Below the pieces are notes generated by a model. The model made no database searches. It had not been told where the DNA came from and saw only the letters and a program-made list of their open reading frames with translations. Made by a program: the position numbers and the translations under genes. Positions 1-8,447 of a DNA stretch of 64,000 nt are shown in pieces. This DNA is from Cyclobacteriaceae bacterium (lineage in GTDB: Bacteria; Bacteroidota; Bacteroidia; Cytophagales; Cyclobacteriaceae). Position 1 is the stretch's first letter, and each line of letters begins with the position of its first letter. The stretch spans positions 62,001 through 126,000 of the forward strand of contig JAHCHY010000007.1 of the NCBI GenBank assembly GCA_026129485.1. Reading direction: 5' to 3'.

Positions 1-1110
1 CAGACCGGTACCGGCAAAACCGCTGCATACGTGCTTCCTATTCTTAATAATATTGTCAGCACCGAAAACCGGCATCTCAACACCGTTATTATAGCGCCAA
101 CGCGCGAGCTTGCCCAGCAGATCGACCAGCAGATTGAAGGCTTCTCTTATTTCCTGGGTGTGAGCTCAATTGCCATTTACGGTGGCGGGGATGGTGCCGT
201 GTGGGATCAGCAAAAGCGCGCTATGGAAGGTGGTGTGGATATTATTATTGCAACGCCCGGCCGGTTGATTGCCCAGATGGCTATGGGCACCATTAAGTTT
301 GATCATGTAGAGCACCTCGTGCTGGATGAAGCCGACCGCATGCTCGACATGGGCTTTTATGAAGACATTATCCGCATTATCAAGGAACTGCCGCAGAAAC
401 GGCAAACCCTGTTGTTTTCTGCAACCATGCCGCCTAAAATCAGGGCGCTTGCCAATCGTATCCTGAACAACCCGGGAGAAATCAACATTGCGATTTCCAA
501 GCCGGCCGAGGGAATTTTACAACAGGCTTACATGGTGTTTAATGAGCAAAAAGAAAAGCTGATTGACATGCTGCTCAAAGGCAATACCTATAACAGCGTG
601 CTCATCTTTGCATCAACCAAAGACAATGTAAAAAAGCTGGATCGTAACCTGCACAAGATCGGGATCCGTTCAAAATCGATTCATAGCGACCTGGAACAAT
701 TAGAGCGTGAGCATATTTTACGGGAGTTCAAAAACAAACAACTGAGTGTGCTGATCGGTACCGATGTGCTATCGCGCGGAATTGATGTAGAAGGAATTGA
801 CCTGGTAATTAATTACGATGTGCCACCCGACCCGGAAGATTATATCCACCGCATCGGTCGCACGGCACGGGCCGCTACAACCGGTACGGCTATCACATTT
901 ATCAATGACCTTGATCAGCGAAAATTTTACCGCATTGAGAGCCTGATAGGCAAAGAAATTCCCAAAATCGCTTTACCTGCAGAGCTTGGTGCAGGCCCGG
1001 TGTATTCACCTGAAGTCCGCACACGGAAGCCGGGAGAGCAGAAAGGTGGCAACAAAAAATTCAGAAGGAAACCCTTCCGGGGAAAGAAGGGTGGGAAGCC
1101 TGCTCAGTAA
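1..1110 (+). CDS. DEAD-box ATP-dependent RNA helicase, 5'-truncated by the window edge (RhlE-like)
   Basis: The frame is open from base 1, so the gene starts upstream; the first visible residues, QTGTGKT, are the end of the Walker A motif. The helicase motifs follow in order: PTRELA (Ia), TPGRL (Ib), DEAD inside VLDEADRMLDMGF (II), SAT (III), then the second RecA-like lobe with SRGID (V) and HRIGRTAR (VI). A short Lys/Arg/Gly-rich tail (RRKPFRGKKGGK) closes the protein, as in RhlE-type helicases, where such tails add non-specific RNA contact. The Q motif and the extreme N-terminus are missing. The family remodels RNA in the cytoplasm, for example in ribosome assembly, RNA decay or cold adaptation. 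RhlE is the closest named group; a CsdA- or SrmB-like role is not excluded. It is convergent with the next gene, 31 bp away. Confidence 0.95.
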   Translation, partial: QTGTGKTAAYVLPILNNIVSTENRHLNTVIIAPTRELAQQIDQQIEGFSYFLGVSSIAIYGGGDGAVWDQQKRAMEGGVDIIIATPGRLIAQMAMGTIKFDHVEHLVLDEADRMLDMGFYEDIIRIIKELPQKRQTLLFSATMPPKIRALANRILNNPGEINIAISKPAEGILQQAYMVFNEQKEKLIDMLLKGNTYNSVLIFASTKDNVKKLDRNLHKIGIRSKSIHSDLEQLEREHILREFKNKQLSVLIGTDVLSRGIDVEGIDLVINYDVPPDPEDYIHRIGRTARAATTGTAITFINDLDQRKFYRIESLIGKEIPKIALPAELGAGPVYSPEVRTRKPGEQKGGNKKFRRKPFRGKKGGKPAQ

Positions 1111-1141
1111 GCCTGCATCACAAGATGCAAACGACAAGTCC

Positions 1142-2482
1142 TTACTTCGCAATTACTTTCCGAATCATTTCGGTAAAGTACCCGCCAAAGTAAGGCCCAA
1201 CCCAGTTCATGGTAGTTACCTCTTCGCGTAGCGAAGTTTCATAATGCACATCATCCGTAATGTAACCGGTGTAATCTCCGTTAAAGCTGGTAACAATAAG
1301 ATGTTTGTTATATCGCGCAGCCTCGGCTTCCAATTCCCGGGTTACATAAATTTCACCTGAGAAATCGCACGGTGTACCCACCAGCAGCACCTGGCCAAGC
1401 TGCAGGCAGGTGAGCTCACCTTTCAAAGGATCAAGCGCGGAGGCAAAAATCCAGTTGCGTAATTTGTAGTCTTTGTTCAGCCGGAGCTGTGCACCGCCAT
1501 ATTCGATTGGTAAATGCAGCGTTTTGATGTCCGATGAAATTAAGTCTTCCCGGGAAGCCTGAAGCACTTTGCCCGCCAGGATTTTTCCGGCTTGCTCTGC
1601 CCCGGCAAATTCCGTTTCAGTAATTCCATCCAGCCGGTGGCTACCCACCATGCCCGCCATAAACATTCCGAAATTTCCATTCACCTGTTCAATGTTTTGT
1701 ATGAGTGCCGCAGGGTAATCACCCGACAGGGTCGTACTCTTGCTGCTGATGCTGGTTGCATGTGCGCTGAATGTAACTAAGTAAGCATGTGCACTATCGG
1801 CCTTCGAAAGCTTGATGCCACGCAGCTTACCATCGTATGGATTACCCGGCTTAAGCCGGTTGGCAGCATAGTCTTTTGCGTCTGCTTCCCAATACCGCGT
1901 ATGGGTGGGAAGCAGCTCTTTGCGCGTTGCCTTAATGGCTTGCACAATTGCCGAAGCAGTAGCGCTAACCCAGGCATCGTGATATGCACCCACAGCAAGC
2001 TGTGCCGCCCGGGACGGATGCCAGCCGCCTAAGCCGTTGTGTGTATGGGTTGCACCGTAATAGATAAAAGAGGGCCCGACACCTGCAGCTAATTGTCTTT
2101 CAAGTTCGGCTTTTAGGGCAGGCGGAAAGATCAGCAGATCTGCGCTTACCAGGATAGCTTCTGAGCTTCCGTTATTAAGTACAATCACCCGTACATAAAG
2201 CGAATCGTGCACACTTTTGAATGCCGGGCGGTTTCGGTAACCCGCTATGGGCATCGGGTAATCGGGGGTAATGTTCACCTTGCGCCAGGCTGATTGCAGC
2301 GGTTGGGTTGCACTATGAACCTTTGGCTTAATGGTATCAAGCCTGTTCAGCATCCGGGTATAAAAGTCCTGTTCAGCCAAAGGTGTACGGTCAATCCGTC
2401 CCACCATACTGCATGTAATGCCGGCTATGACCAGGATAAATATGCCAAGTCTGGCTAACCATCTACCCGGGCCTGCACGCAT
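1142..2482 (-). CDS. Neutral/alkaline ceramidase-like hydrolase, membrane-anchored or secreted
   Basis: The 446-residue protein resembles the N-terminal catalytic domain of the neutral/alkaline (non-lysosomal) ceramidase family, which hydrolyses the amide bond of ceramide. Visible family marks are the start of the domain (ITPDYPMPIAGY), the metal-ligand stretch ATHTHNGLGGW near residue 145, and a FSAHATS block near residue 240. A hydrophobic segment at about residues 10-26 is a signal anchor or signal peptide. It is shorter than full-length ceramidases (about 650 residues or more), so the C-terminal immunoglobulin-like domain is absent. Its start codon overlaps the stop of the upstream OmpA-like gene as TAATG, implying translational coupling. 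Many Bacteroidota carry such short paralogues of unproven substrate; ceramidase activity itself is inference. Confidence 0.8.
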   Translation of the reverse strand: MRAGPGRWLARLGIFILVIAGITCSMVGRIDRTPLAEQDFYTRMLNRLDTIKPKVHSATQPLQSAWRKVNITPDYPMPIAGYRNRPAFKSVHDSLYVRVIVLNNGSSEAILVSADLLIFPPALKAELERQLAAGVGPSFIYYGATHTHNGLGGWHPSRAAQLAVGAYHDAWVSATASAIVQAIKATRKELLPTHTRYWEADAKDYAANRLKPGNPYDGKLRGIKLSKADSAHAYLVTFSAHATSISSKSTTLSGDYPAALIQNIEQVNGNFGMFMAGMVGSHRLDGITETEFAGAEQAGKILAGKVLQASREDLISSDIKTLHLPIEYGGAQLRLNKDYKLRNWIFASALDPLKGELTCLQLGQVLLVGTPCDFSGEIYVTRELEAEAARYNKHLIVTSFNGDYTGYITDDVHYETSLREEVTTMNWVGPYFGGYFTEMIRKVIAK

Positions 2483-4560
2483 TATTTCTCAACAATAGTA
2501 AATTCTGTTCTGCGGTTAAGCTGGCGATTAGCGCGTGTATTATTATCCGCAATAGGCTTTTCCGGGCCATAACCCGCTACGGTAATCCGGCTTTCATCTA
2601 TACCTGCATTCACCAGGTGCTTCTTCACAGCCATGGCGCGCCTGCGGCTAAGCCCAACATTGTAGGCATAGCTTCCAATGTTATCGGTGTGCCCGCTGAT
2701 CTCTACCTTAATGGAAGAAGATGTCTTCATGATCTGCTCCAGGTACAGAATGTCCTCAAATGATTTTGGCACATCGCTATCATGACCAAAATAAACATTT
2801 AGTGTACGCCTGTAATTAACTGCGATCTTATCGAGGTAAATCGTATCGTTCAGGGCGGTGTTCATGCCGGGGCCAAACACGTACGTTGAAGAGTAGGGTA
2901 TATGCTCCAGGCTGGAGACCAGGAGCTTATAGCGTTCCACACCCGTTGTCTTGTTTTTCACGATGGTCGAATATGTACCCGTTTTTGATTCGGCAAGATT
3001 TTGATCGCTACCTGCTGCGGTAAGCTTTACCTGCACGTTCGACAAAGGCTTTTTGGTGTCGCCCTCGGCTACATAAACCGTAAGGTTAACCACTGCCGGG
3101 GTTAATGCTGCCGGCTTTACTGTTGCCAATGTATCGGCTTTAACAATCACGTTGGGGTCTTTTACCACAGGCCGGTTGCCAAACAAAGGCATTTGGTCTT
3201 CCAAAGCCAGCACGGCATCAGCAAAATCGGGTTGAGAGTAGGCGGGCTCTTTCCAGTTGCGAATGTCGATTTTATAAATATCCTGCTCACCAATTCCTTC
3301 GGGTCTTACCGAAGAGATGTAGGCATAATCCTCATCGCGGGTAAGCACGATGTAAATATCATTCTCTACCGAGTTGATCGGGTAGCCCATGTTGATGGGT
3401 TTTTCCCACATATCTTTTTCGGCATTGAAGGTACTGCGGTAAATATCCAGGTCGCCCATACCGGCATGACCGTTGGAGCTAAAGTACAAATGCTTACCGC
3501 TTGCCGAAACGTAAACACCATCTTCATCCATGTCTGTATTTATGTTGCGGCCCAGGTTACGCGGTGTTCCCCAGCGGCCTTTTGCATCTTTTACGCTCAC
3601 ATAAATATCCGTGCCGCCATATCCGCCCGGACGGTTGCTGGTGAAGAAAAGCTGCTTACCGTCTGCCGTAATAGTTGCCGAGTTTTCGATGTATTCGGTA
3701 TTGATCTCCAGTATGGCCTTGGGGTCTGTCCAGGTGCCATCGGGTTTCAGAAAAGAAGCTAATATATCGCCACCGTTGCTATCGTGGTAGAGCAACATCT
3801 CTTTACCATCGGGCGAGAGGTTAATGCTGGCGTTATGATAGTTATTGTTTAACGGCCCGGAGAGATTTCGGGCCGGAGTCCATTCGCCATCTACTTTTTT
3901 GGAGTAAAAAATCTCCTCGTAGTATTCGTTGTCCTGCGCCAGCCGGTTGTTCATGTTTTCTTCCGGCCTGCGCGTGGTAAATACCATAAAGGTTTCATCC
4001 GCATTGATGGTTGGCGCATAATCCGGCCATTCGGAGTTAATGCTGTTACTTAAATGCGATATGGTAACATCTACCGGTTGCCCGATCATAATTTTTGCAT
4101 TATGGCATTCAAAGATTTTGCGGTTAACCTCGTTTATCTTTTTGGATTTTTCATAGTCGAGCGATCGGGCCAACAGCCGGTTATAGCGATCATACAGCAT
4201 AATAGCGCTGTCAAACTTTTCTGAATAATGATAGGCCTGCCCAAGGTAGAACAGGATATCCGGGTCGATTTTCGGCTCAAGCTGGTAAGCGCTTTTGAAA
4301 TATTGCAACGAAAGCTCTTTCCTGACAGTAAGCATAATAGACCGGCCTGCCATAAACTGGGCCTCTGCATTTTTCGGGTTAGCTTTTACAGCCAGCAAAA
4401 ACAGCTCAGACGCCACTTTGCGGTGTTCGTAATCAAAGATCTCCATTCCCTGGGCATAGTATTGTTTGGACAATGCTATAGAATCCTGTTGACTGAAAAG
4501 AGGTAAGGCAAGGACAGAAAAGATGATAATGGTGAGAAGCCGTTTGTAAACGCTATCCAT
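2482..4560 (-). CDS. PorE-like TPR / beta-propeller (PD40) / carboxypeptidase-regulatory / OmpA protein
   Basis: The 692-residue exported protein has a signal peptide (residues 1-23, ending LALPLFSQ). TPR-like helices follow at about 30-140, then a PD40/WD40-like propeller at about 170-430 with repeats such as LFFTSNRPGGYGGTDIY and LYFSSNGHAGMGDLDIY. A carboxypeptidase-regulatory-like domain lies at about 490-570, and an OmpA peptidoglycan-binding domain at about 580-692 (EISGHTDNIGS, LSRRRAMAV, NRRTEF). This domain order is that of PorE, the T9SS component that ties the secretion complex to peptidoglycan, but Bacteroidota genomes usually hold several proteins of this build. The start has no lipobox cysteine, unlike the PorE lipoprotein. 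It is coupled by TAATG to the ceramidase-like gene. Outer-membrane/peptidoglycan attachment is well supported; a T9SS role is inference. Confidence 0.85.
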   Translation of the reverse strand: MDSVYKRLLTIIIFSVLALPLFSQQDSIALSKQYYAQGMEIFDYEHRKVASELFLLAVKANPKNAEAQFMAGRSIMLTVRKELSLQYFKSAYQLEPKIDPDILFYLGQAYHYSEKFDSAIMLYDRYNRLLARSLDYEKSKKINEVNRKIFECHNAKIMIGQPVDVTISHLSNSINSEWPDYAPTINADETFMVFTTRRPEENMNNRLAQDNEYYEEIFYSKKVDGEWTPARNLSGPLNNNYHNASINLSPDGKEMLLYHDSNGGDILASFLKPDGTWTDPKAILEINTEYIENSATITADGKQLFFTSNRPGGYGGTDIYVSVKDAKGRWGTPRNLGRNINTDMDEDGVYVSASGKHLYFSSNGHAGMGDLDIYRSTFNAEKDMWEKPINMGYPINSVENDIYIVLTRDEDYAYISSVRPEGIGEQDIYKIDIRNWKEPAYSQPDFADAVLALEDQMPLFGNRPVVKDPNVIVKADTLATVKPAALTPAVVNLTVYVAEGDTKKPLSNVQVKLTAAGSDQNLAESKTGTYSTIVKNKTTGVERYKLLVSSLEHIPYSSTYVFGPGMNTALNDTIYLDKIAVNYRRTLNVYFGHDSDVPKSFEDILYLEQIMKTSSSIKVEISGHTDNIGSYAYNVGLSRRRAMAVKKHLVNAGIDESRITVAGYGPEKPIADNNTRANRQLNRRTEFTIVEK

Positions 4561-4643
4561 AGGTTGAAGTTGGGTTATTCAAATTCAACCTTAAAGGTAT
4601 TGATTTTTTGGCTTTTAGCGCGACTTACCCAGGTGCACTATTT

Positions 4644-4967
4644 TCAGGCGCTGTGGCGATAGTGCTCAGCCTCCCATGTATTCATTTTCTTCACCAACGC
4701 AGCTTCCTGCAAAGTCAGCCTGGTAGAATCTTTAGTTTCTGTTGGTACAGAATAGTGAAACCGTAACCTATACCTGAAAATAAGCTTACTGCCGATTTCA
4801 TTCTTGAAATCGCGCAAGGGAATTGAATTATCAATCCAATAAAGTAACAGATCGTTTTCCGAGTCGGCAGCTCCCGGAAGGTAGGAGCGACTGGTGTGAT
4901 GCAGCTTGTGCATTACTGCTTCTTTAAACCCGGGGCGACCGCTGATATATAATGTTGTCCATGACAT
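4644..4967 (-). CDS. Small hypothetical protein, 107 residues
   Basis: No family is recognised. The product is soluble-looking, with no signal peptide or membrane segment. It is rich in aromatic and charged residues, with an alternating beta-like core (KLIFRYRLRFHYSVP) followed by a C-terminal helix (LTLQEAALVKKMNTWEAEH). The start is the first ATG after an A/T-rich leader. It stands 83 bp upstream of the OmpA-like gene on the same strand, so it may be read as the first gene of that unit. It is accepted as a gene because it fills the space without a competing frame and has a protein-like composition. Confidence 0.55.
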   Translation of the reverse strand: MSWTTLYISGRPGFKEAVMHKLHHTSRSYLPGAADSENDLLLYWIDNSIPLRDFKNEIGSKLIFRYRLRFHYSVPTETKDSTRLTLQEAALVKKMNTWEAEHYRHSA

Positions 4968-5391
4968 AAAATACTCCTGTTAAATACTCCAAAAAAATCC
5001 TATTGGGTCAGGTCAGGAAAAATCAGAACTTAAAATGGCTACCCGGGAAGTTTAAAAAATAAAATTCGATTTGGTAGTTTTTGTGTTCAGGATACATAGT
5101 ACAATACGACACAAGAAATAAATAGTTACAATGAACAAAGAGATTATTTGCAAGCGCCTGGCAGGTATGAAAAGGTTTACCGGCAATCTGAATTTATCGC
5201 TTCATCGCCATCATTATCCGGCACATCCGGATATAAAAGATCAACCCGAAACGCTGGATTAAAAATACAACAGATTGGTTCTATTTAGGTCATAAAATCC
5301 CAAAAAGGGAATTTTTTGGAAACGAAATCATCGAGAACAGTTCAAAAACAGCACTTTTATCAGTGGCACGATTCTGCCTCAAGCTGTCGGC
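4968..5391. other. 424-bp intergenic region between divergent genes
   Basis: This A/T-rich stretch separates the minus-strand small gene from the plus-strand receiver gene, so it must hold two divergent promoters. It contains one short plus-strand open frame (5131-5262, listed separately). No strong hairpin, inverted repeat or RNA gene was seen in the rest. Confidence 0.5.
5131..5262 (+). CDS. Possible small protein, 43 residues
   Basis: An ATG-initiated frame of 43 codons ends in TAA at 5260-5262 and lies alone in a long intergenic region. The product is basic and His-rich (SLHRHHYPAHP) with no signal peptide or membrane helix. It has no recognisable family. The leader is A-rich, as is usual in Bacteroidota, but no ribosome-binding site decides the matter. 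It could be a real small protein or chance; conservation in relatives would settle it. Confidence 0.3.
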   Translation: MNKEIICKRLAGMKRFTGNLNLSLHRHHYPAHPDIKDQPETLD

Positions 5392-5769
5392 ATGAAAAAG
5401 AAAATAGTAATTGGTGTGTTTGAAAATGACGCGCTTAACCGCTTTATCTATCAACGAATGGTTAACCTGCAGCCGGGTAAAGTTGATGCCCACATTTTTG
5501 AAAGCCATGAGAACGTTAATGATCAGGTACAGGAAGTTAATCCTGACATCCTGTTTATTGATTTGCACATGCATGGCGAATACCTGGGTGGTATCGAATG
5601 GCTTAAAACCATGAAACGGATGTTACCGCATACCCGGTTTGTGGCTATGACTACGCTTTTGCAAAAGAGCGACAATGAAGTTGCTGTTAATGCAGGCTTT
5701 GTCAGGTGCATAGAGAAGCCTTTGCCGTTTCATAACCTGGAAGAATTGCTTAAGACATCTATGAATTGA
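5392..5769 (+). CDS. Stand-alone response-regulator receiver domain (CheY-like)
   Basis: The 125-residue product is a single receiver domain. The acidic pocket is E11/D13 (FENDA), the phospho-acceptor is D57 at the end of beta3 (LFIDLHMHG), the switch threonine is T87 (AMTTLLQ), and the conserved lysine is K109 followed by proline (IEKPLPF). There is no output domain, so it acts through protein contact or in a phosphorelay. No histidine kinase lies nearby, so its partner must be encoded elsewhere. The usual DD/ED pair appears as E-N-D, within family variation. Confidence 0.88.
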   Translation: MKKKIVIGVFENDALNRFIYQRMVNLQPGKVDAHIFESHENVNDQVQEVNPDILFIDLHMHGEYLGGIEWLKTMKRMLPHTRFVAMTTLLQKSDNEVAVNAGFVRCIEKPLPFHNLEELLKTSMN

Positions 5770-5790
5770 TGGTTCAGATAAAATTTACTT

Positions 5791-6735
5791 CTAATTTCCC
5801 CTGTCATAGTACGTTTCGTCTTTGACGATCAGCCCATCTTTAAAAGTGAATACGCAACAGATAGGAAGGCGCCATTTCTGTCCTGTGCCTGCTGTTCCTG
5901 ATGAAATAAATTGGATAACTACTTTATCACCCACACCAAAAATAGAAGTTATACTATCTTTGATGTCAGGCGATCGTTGTTCCATCTGTTTATACTTTTC
6001 AATTTTTTCCCTGCGACTTACAACCCTGTATTCTTTGCCATAAGACGGGTCTAAATATTTACAGGTATCCGAGAAACAACTTGCGTGCTCCTCCCAGTTG
6101 TGCAGGTTAAAAGCCGCAAAAGATTTTCGGGCTGTATCAATGTTTTTTGCTATTGTGTTTTCCTGGCTGGATATGAAAGCTCCATTATTGGCATGTTCCG
6201 CTTTTTTCCTGTATATAAGCGGTTGTTCAAATTTCAAAACGGGCACATTCTCCGTTTCGCTATATGAAGCATAGTACAGAAGTGTATTGCCGTCTTTTTT
6301 AACTATGGCAGATGTATAGGATTTAACTCTCGCACTACCTGACAGTTGCGCGAAATGAAAAAGTGTATCTCCGCTTACCTTACAGGTACCCGTATGGATT
6401 TCGTTTTTATTAATAGTTGTAAAGCCGATGTTCTTTAAAGCCGGGTTATAAAAATATGCGCCTTCGTATTCGGTAAAAATTTTCCCTTCTTTTGACATCA
6501 GTGTATTGCCAGCCATGAGGAAAAACTTATCTTCTCCCTTCCTGTACTCAAGCCGGGAAACAAATGAGTTATCCGCAGGGCTTGCCTGCCAGGTACCGGT
6601 TATACCTGTGAAGAAAGATGTAAGCGGATTATTCTTTTGATCAGGTGCTTGTCCGAAAGACGCTTTTGCAACAAAGGCCGCAAAAAGCAAAAAAACATAC
6701 CTGTACCTGATTCTTTGTGGCCTTCTTTTTTTCAT
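5791..6735 (-). CDS. Secreted two-domain protein: lipocalin-like (DUF1579-type) plus SnoaL/NTF2-like domain
   Basis: The ATG at 6735 is preferred because it gives a clean signal peptide (about residues 1-28, ending AKASFGQ) and avoids overlap with the gene before it; an ATG at 6777 is possible. The first half, with GTWQASPADNSF and repeated beta strands, looks like a lipocalin/DUF1579-type beta-barrel. The last 120 residues (from FAAFNLHNWEEHASCFSD to VKDETYYDRG) read as a SnoaL-like cone fold, often found in small-molecule isomerases or as a binding module. No substrate can be named. It is the last gene of a run of secreted proteins, 20 bp after its neighbour and probably co-transcribed with it. 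Confidence 0.65.
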   Translation of the reverse strand: MKKRRPQRIRYRYVFLLFAAFVAKASFGQAPDQKNNPLTSFFTGITGTWQASPADNSFVSRLEYRKGEDKFFLMAGNTLMSKEGKIFTEYEGAYFYNPALKNIGFTTINKNEIHTGTCKVSGDTLFHFAQLSGSARVKSYTSAIVKKDGNTLLYYASYSETENVPVLKFEQPLIYRKKAEHANNGAFISSQENTIAKNIDTARKSFAAFNLHNWEEHASCFSDTCKYLDPSYGKEYRVVSRREKIEKYKQMEQRSPDIKDSITSIFGVGDKVVIQFISSGTAGTGQKWRLPICCVFTFKDGLIVKDETYYDRGN

Positions 6736-6755
6736 AACATTTCTTTTAGTCTGGC

Positions 6756-7478
6756 TTACAATTTTAATTTCATCCACAGGATACCTCCATCCGCAAGGCT
6801 GGATTTACTTTGTACCAAACGATTGGTTTCGGTATCAATCCAATACAATTTTTCAATCTTTGGGTCAGTACTCGTTATTTTCCAGACAGCACATTTATAT
6901 TCCCTGCCGTGCAAGATCAAAATTTCTTCTTTATCAAAATAAAAAGACTGGTTGGCTTTTTTGTTGGCATAAGTGAAGACCGGCAAATTGATTTCAGCAT
7001 CTTTCTTTTCCCATGAACGGATTGCATACAGGATAAGGTGCGGCCAGTGATAATCGTACAGGACTTCATTTGTCTGTTCGGTTATCAGAGTATCCGCTTC
7101 ATAACCCGGAACTTTACGGTTCATATTTATAACCGTTTCGCCCGGAATCCTGTATGTTACCAAAATATCCTGAATACCCGGAACAAAGGAATGGTATTTA
7201 ATGGGAACGAATGTTCTTTTGTCAGCTATGATCGTATCCGTTACCGTAACGTTTGGAAGCTTCTGAATAAATGAAATAATAAGCGTACCCGCCTCCTGAT
7301 CCAAAACAATGCGCTCGTGGATTGTTCCAAACACCTCGCTGCCTTTACCAGTTACCCGTTCATACTCGTAGAGGGTTTCCCCGAAAGAGAGCTTTTCAGG
7401 ATGTAAGACAGCATCCTGAGCAAATGCAGGGCAAAAGAGCAGAATAAGCGCAGCGAATAGTAAACTGCGTTTTTTCAT
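6756..7478 (-). CDS. Secreted protein of unknown function, DUF3108-like beta-rich fold
   Basis: The 240-residue product has a signal peptide (residues 1-20, ending FCPAFAQ). The rest is beta-rich: it begins with a YEYERVTGKGSE strand pair and ends with IEKLYWIDTETNRLVQSK. This pattern (conversion to the reading of a stored value, WIDTETNRLV) is common in periplasmic DUF3108/LolA-like proteins that bind lipids or glycans. That likeness is by pattern only. Its start overlaps the stop of the upstream hydrolase gene as ATGA, so the two are translationally coupled. No catalytic motif is visible. Confidence 0.6.
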   Translation of the reverse strand: MKKRSLLFAALILLFCPAFAQDAVLHPEKLSFGETLYEYERVTGKGSEVFGTIHERIVLDQEAGTLIISFIQKLPNVTVTDTIIADKRTFVPIKYHSFVPGIQDILVTYRIPGETVINMNRKVPGYEADTLITEQTNEVLYDYHWPHLILYAIRSWEKKDAEINLPVFTYANKKANQSFYFDKEEILILHGREYKCAVWKITSTDPKIEKLYWIDTETNRLVQSKSSLADGGILWMKLKL

Positions 7479-8416
7479 TTTAAGAAATCTTTCATCGCAC
7501 GGTAAACAAGATCAGGTTCTTCAATCCAGGGCAGATGTCCGGCACCTTCAATTTTCAACAATCGGGCATCCGGCAGATTTGATGCCCACTCAAGCCCTGC
7601 ACCCCACGGAGCATTCCTGTCTTTTGTGCCGTGAATGGTGAGGACAGGGCAGGAAACATCCGCGTAGTCTTCTATGGTATCCGTCATTTCCATAACTGAC
7701 CCGAAATGATATTTCATTTGCCGGTACATGAAGTTAATGTAAAGTTCGTTGGAATATTTTAGATGATCGCCCCACTGCCTTCCTAATTTTTTCATGTTAT
7801 CCGGATTCCCGAGAAGGTTAGGTTTTGATGCTTCCCACCATACATAAGAAAACATAACCGGGTCATTCTTATGCGCACCGGTACTTTCAAGCGAATCAAA
7901 TTTATTCCACAACGCTGCTGTGCCCTGAGCAGGGACAAGGTATTTCAGGCTATCGGGATAACTGGTATTCCATTTTACAGGCACGGGGCCGATCTGCACT
8001 ACTCTATCAATATGGCTGGGGTATTTTTTAGCATACATCATCACGGCTTTTCCGAGGTACGACCAGCCCACAAGGCTTACTTTATCTAAGTTAAAATGCT
8101 GCCTGATCTTTTCGATGTCTTCCACATCTTTATGAATGGATATTAACGTGGTATCCTTTACGAAATCAGAATTTCCCCTGCCTCGCATATCGAAGAAAAT
8201 AAGGGTTTTGTCTTTAGCCAAATGCTTAAAATCATCATACAGCCAGAAACCGGCAGGAACAATAACGGCTTTATTACCTGTTCCGGTTTTCTGGTAAAAA
8301 ACCTTTACGTCAGGTTCAACTTCGATGAAACCTTGTTCGTAAGAAGATTCAGCCGGTACGCATGATACTATCGCTGTTATCATCAATGCTATTCCGGCTT
8401 CAGATATTTTTTTCAT
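7475..8416 (-). CDS. Alpha/beta-hydrolase, probable lipoprotein
   Basis: The second ATG (8416) is chosen because it gives a compact lipoprotein signal, MKKISEAGIALMITAIVSC, with Cys19 as the lipidation site; the ORF could start at 8425. The alpha/beta-hydrolase core shows FFDMRGRGNS, a nucleophile elbow GWSYLG (Ser119), an acid in HGTKDRNAPW and the catalytic His in GAGHLPWIEEP. The residue after the elbow Ser-Tyr is Leu where Gly is usual (GxSxG), so the elbow is slightly atypical. The substrate is unknown; haloperoxidase-, esterase- or aminopeptidase-like activities all fit. It is coupled to the next gene by an ATGA overlap and lies 22 bp after the TlpA-like gene. Confidence 0.8.
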   Translation of the reverse strand: MKKISEAGIALMITAIVSCVPAESSYEQGFIEVEPDVKVFYQKTGTGNKAVIVPAGFWLYDDFKHLAKDKTLIFFDMRGRGNSDFVKDTTLISIHKDVEDIEKIRQHFNLDKVSLVGWSYLGKAVMMYAKKYPSHIDRVVQIGPVPVKWNTSYPDSLKYLVPAQGTAALWNKFDSLESTGAHKNDPVMFSYVWWEASKPNLLGNPDNMKKLGRQWGDHLKYSNELYINFMYRQMKYHFGSVMEMTDTIEDYADVSCPVLTIHGTKDRNAPWGAGLEWASNLPDARLLKIEGAGHLPWIEEPDLVYRAMKDFLK

Positions 8417-8447
8417 ACATATCATTTTAAGAGATCATCGTATTATT

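Noticed and set aside
3193..3762. 189-codon plus-strand frame inside the PorE-like gene
   Set aside because: It is antisense to the propeller repeats, whose protein pattern is unmistakable; no independent evidence for a gene.
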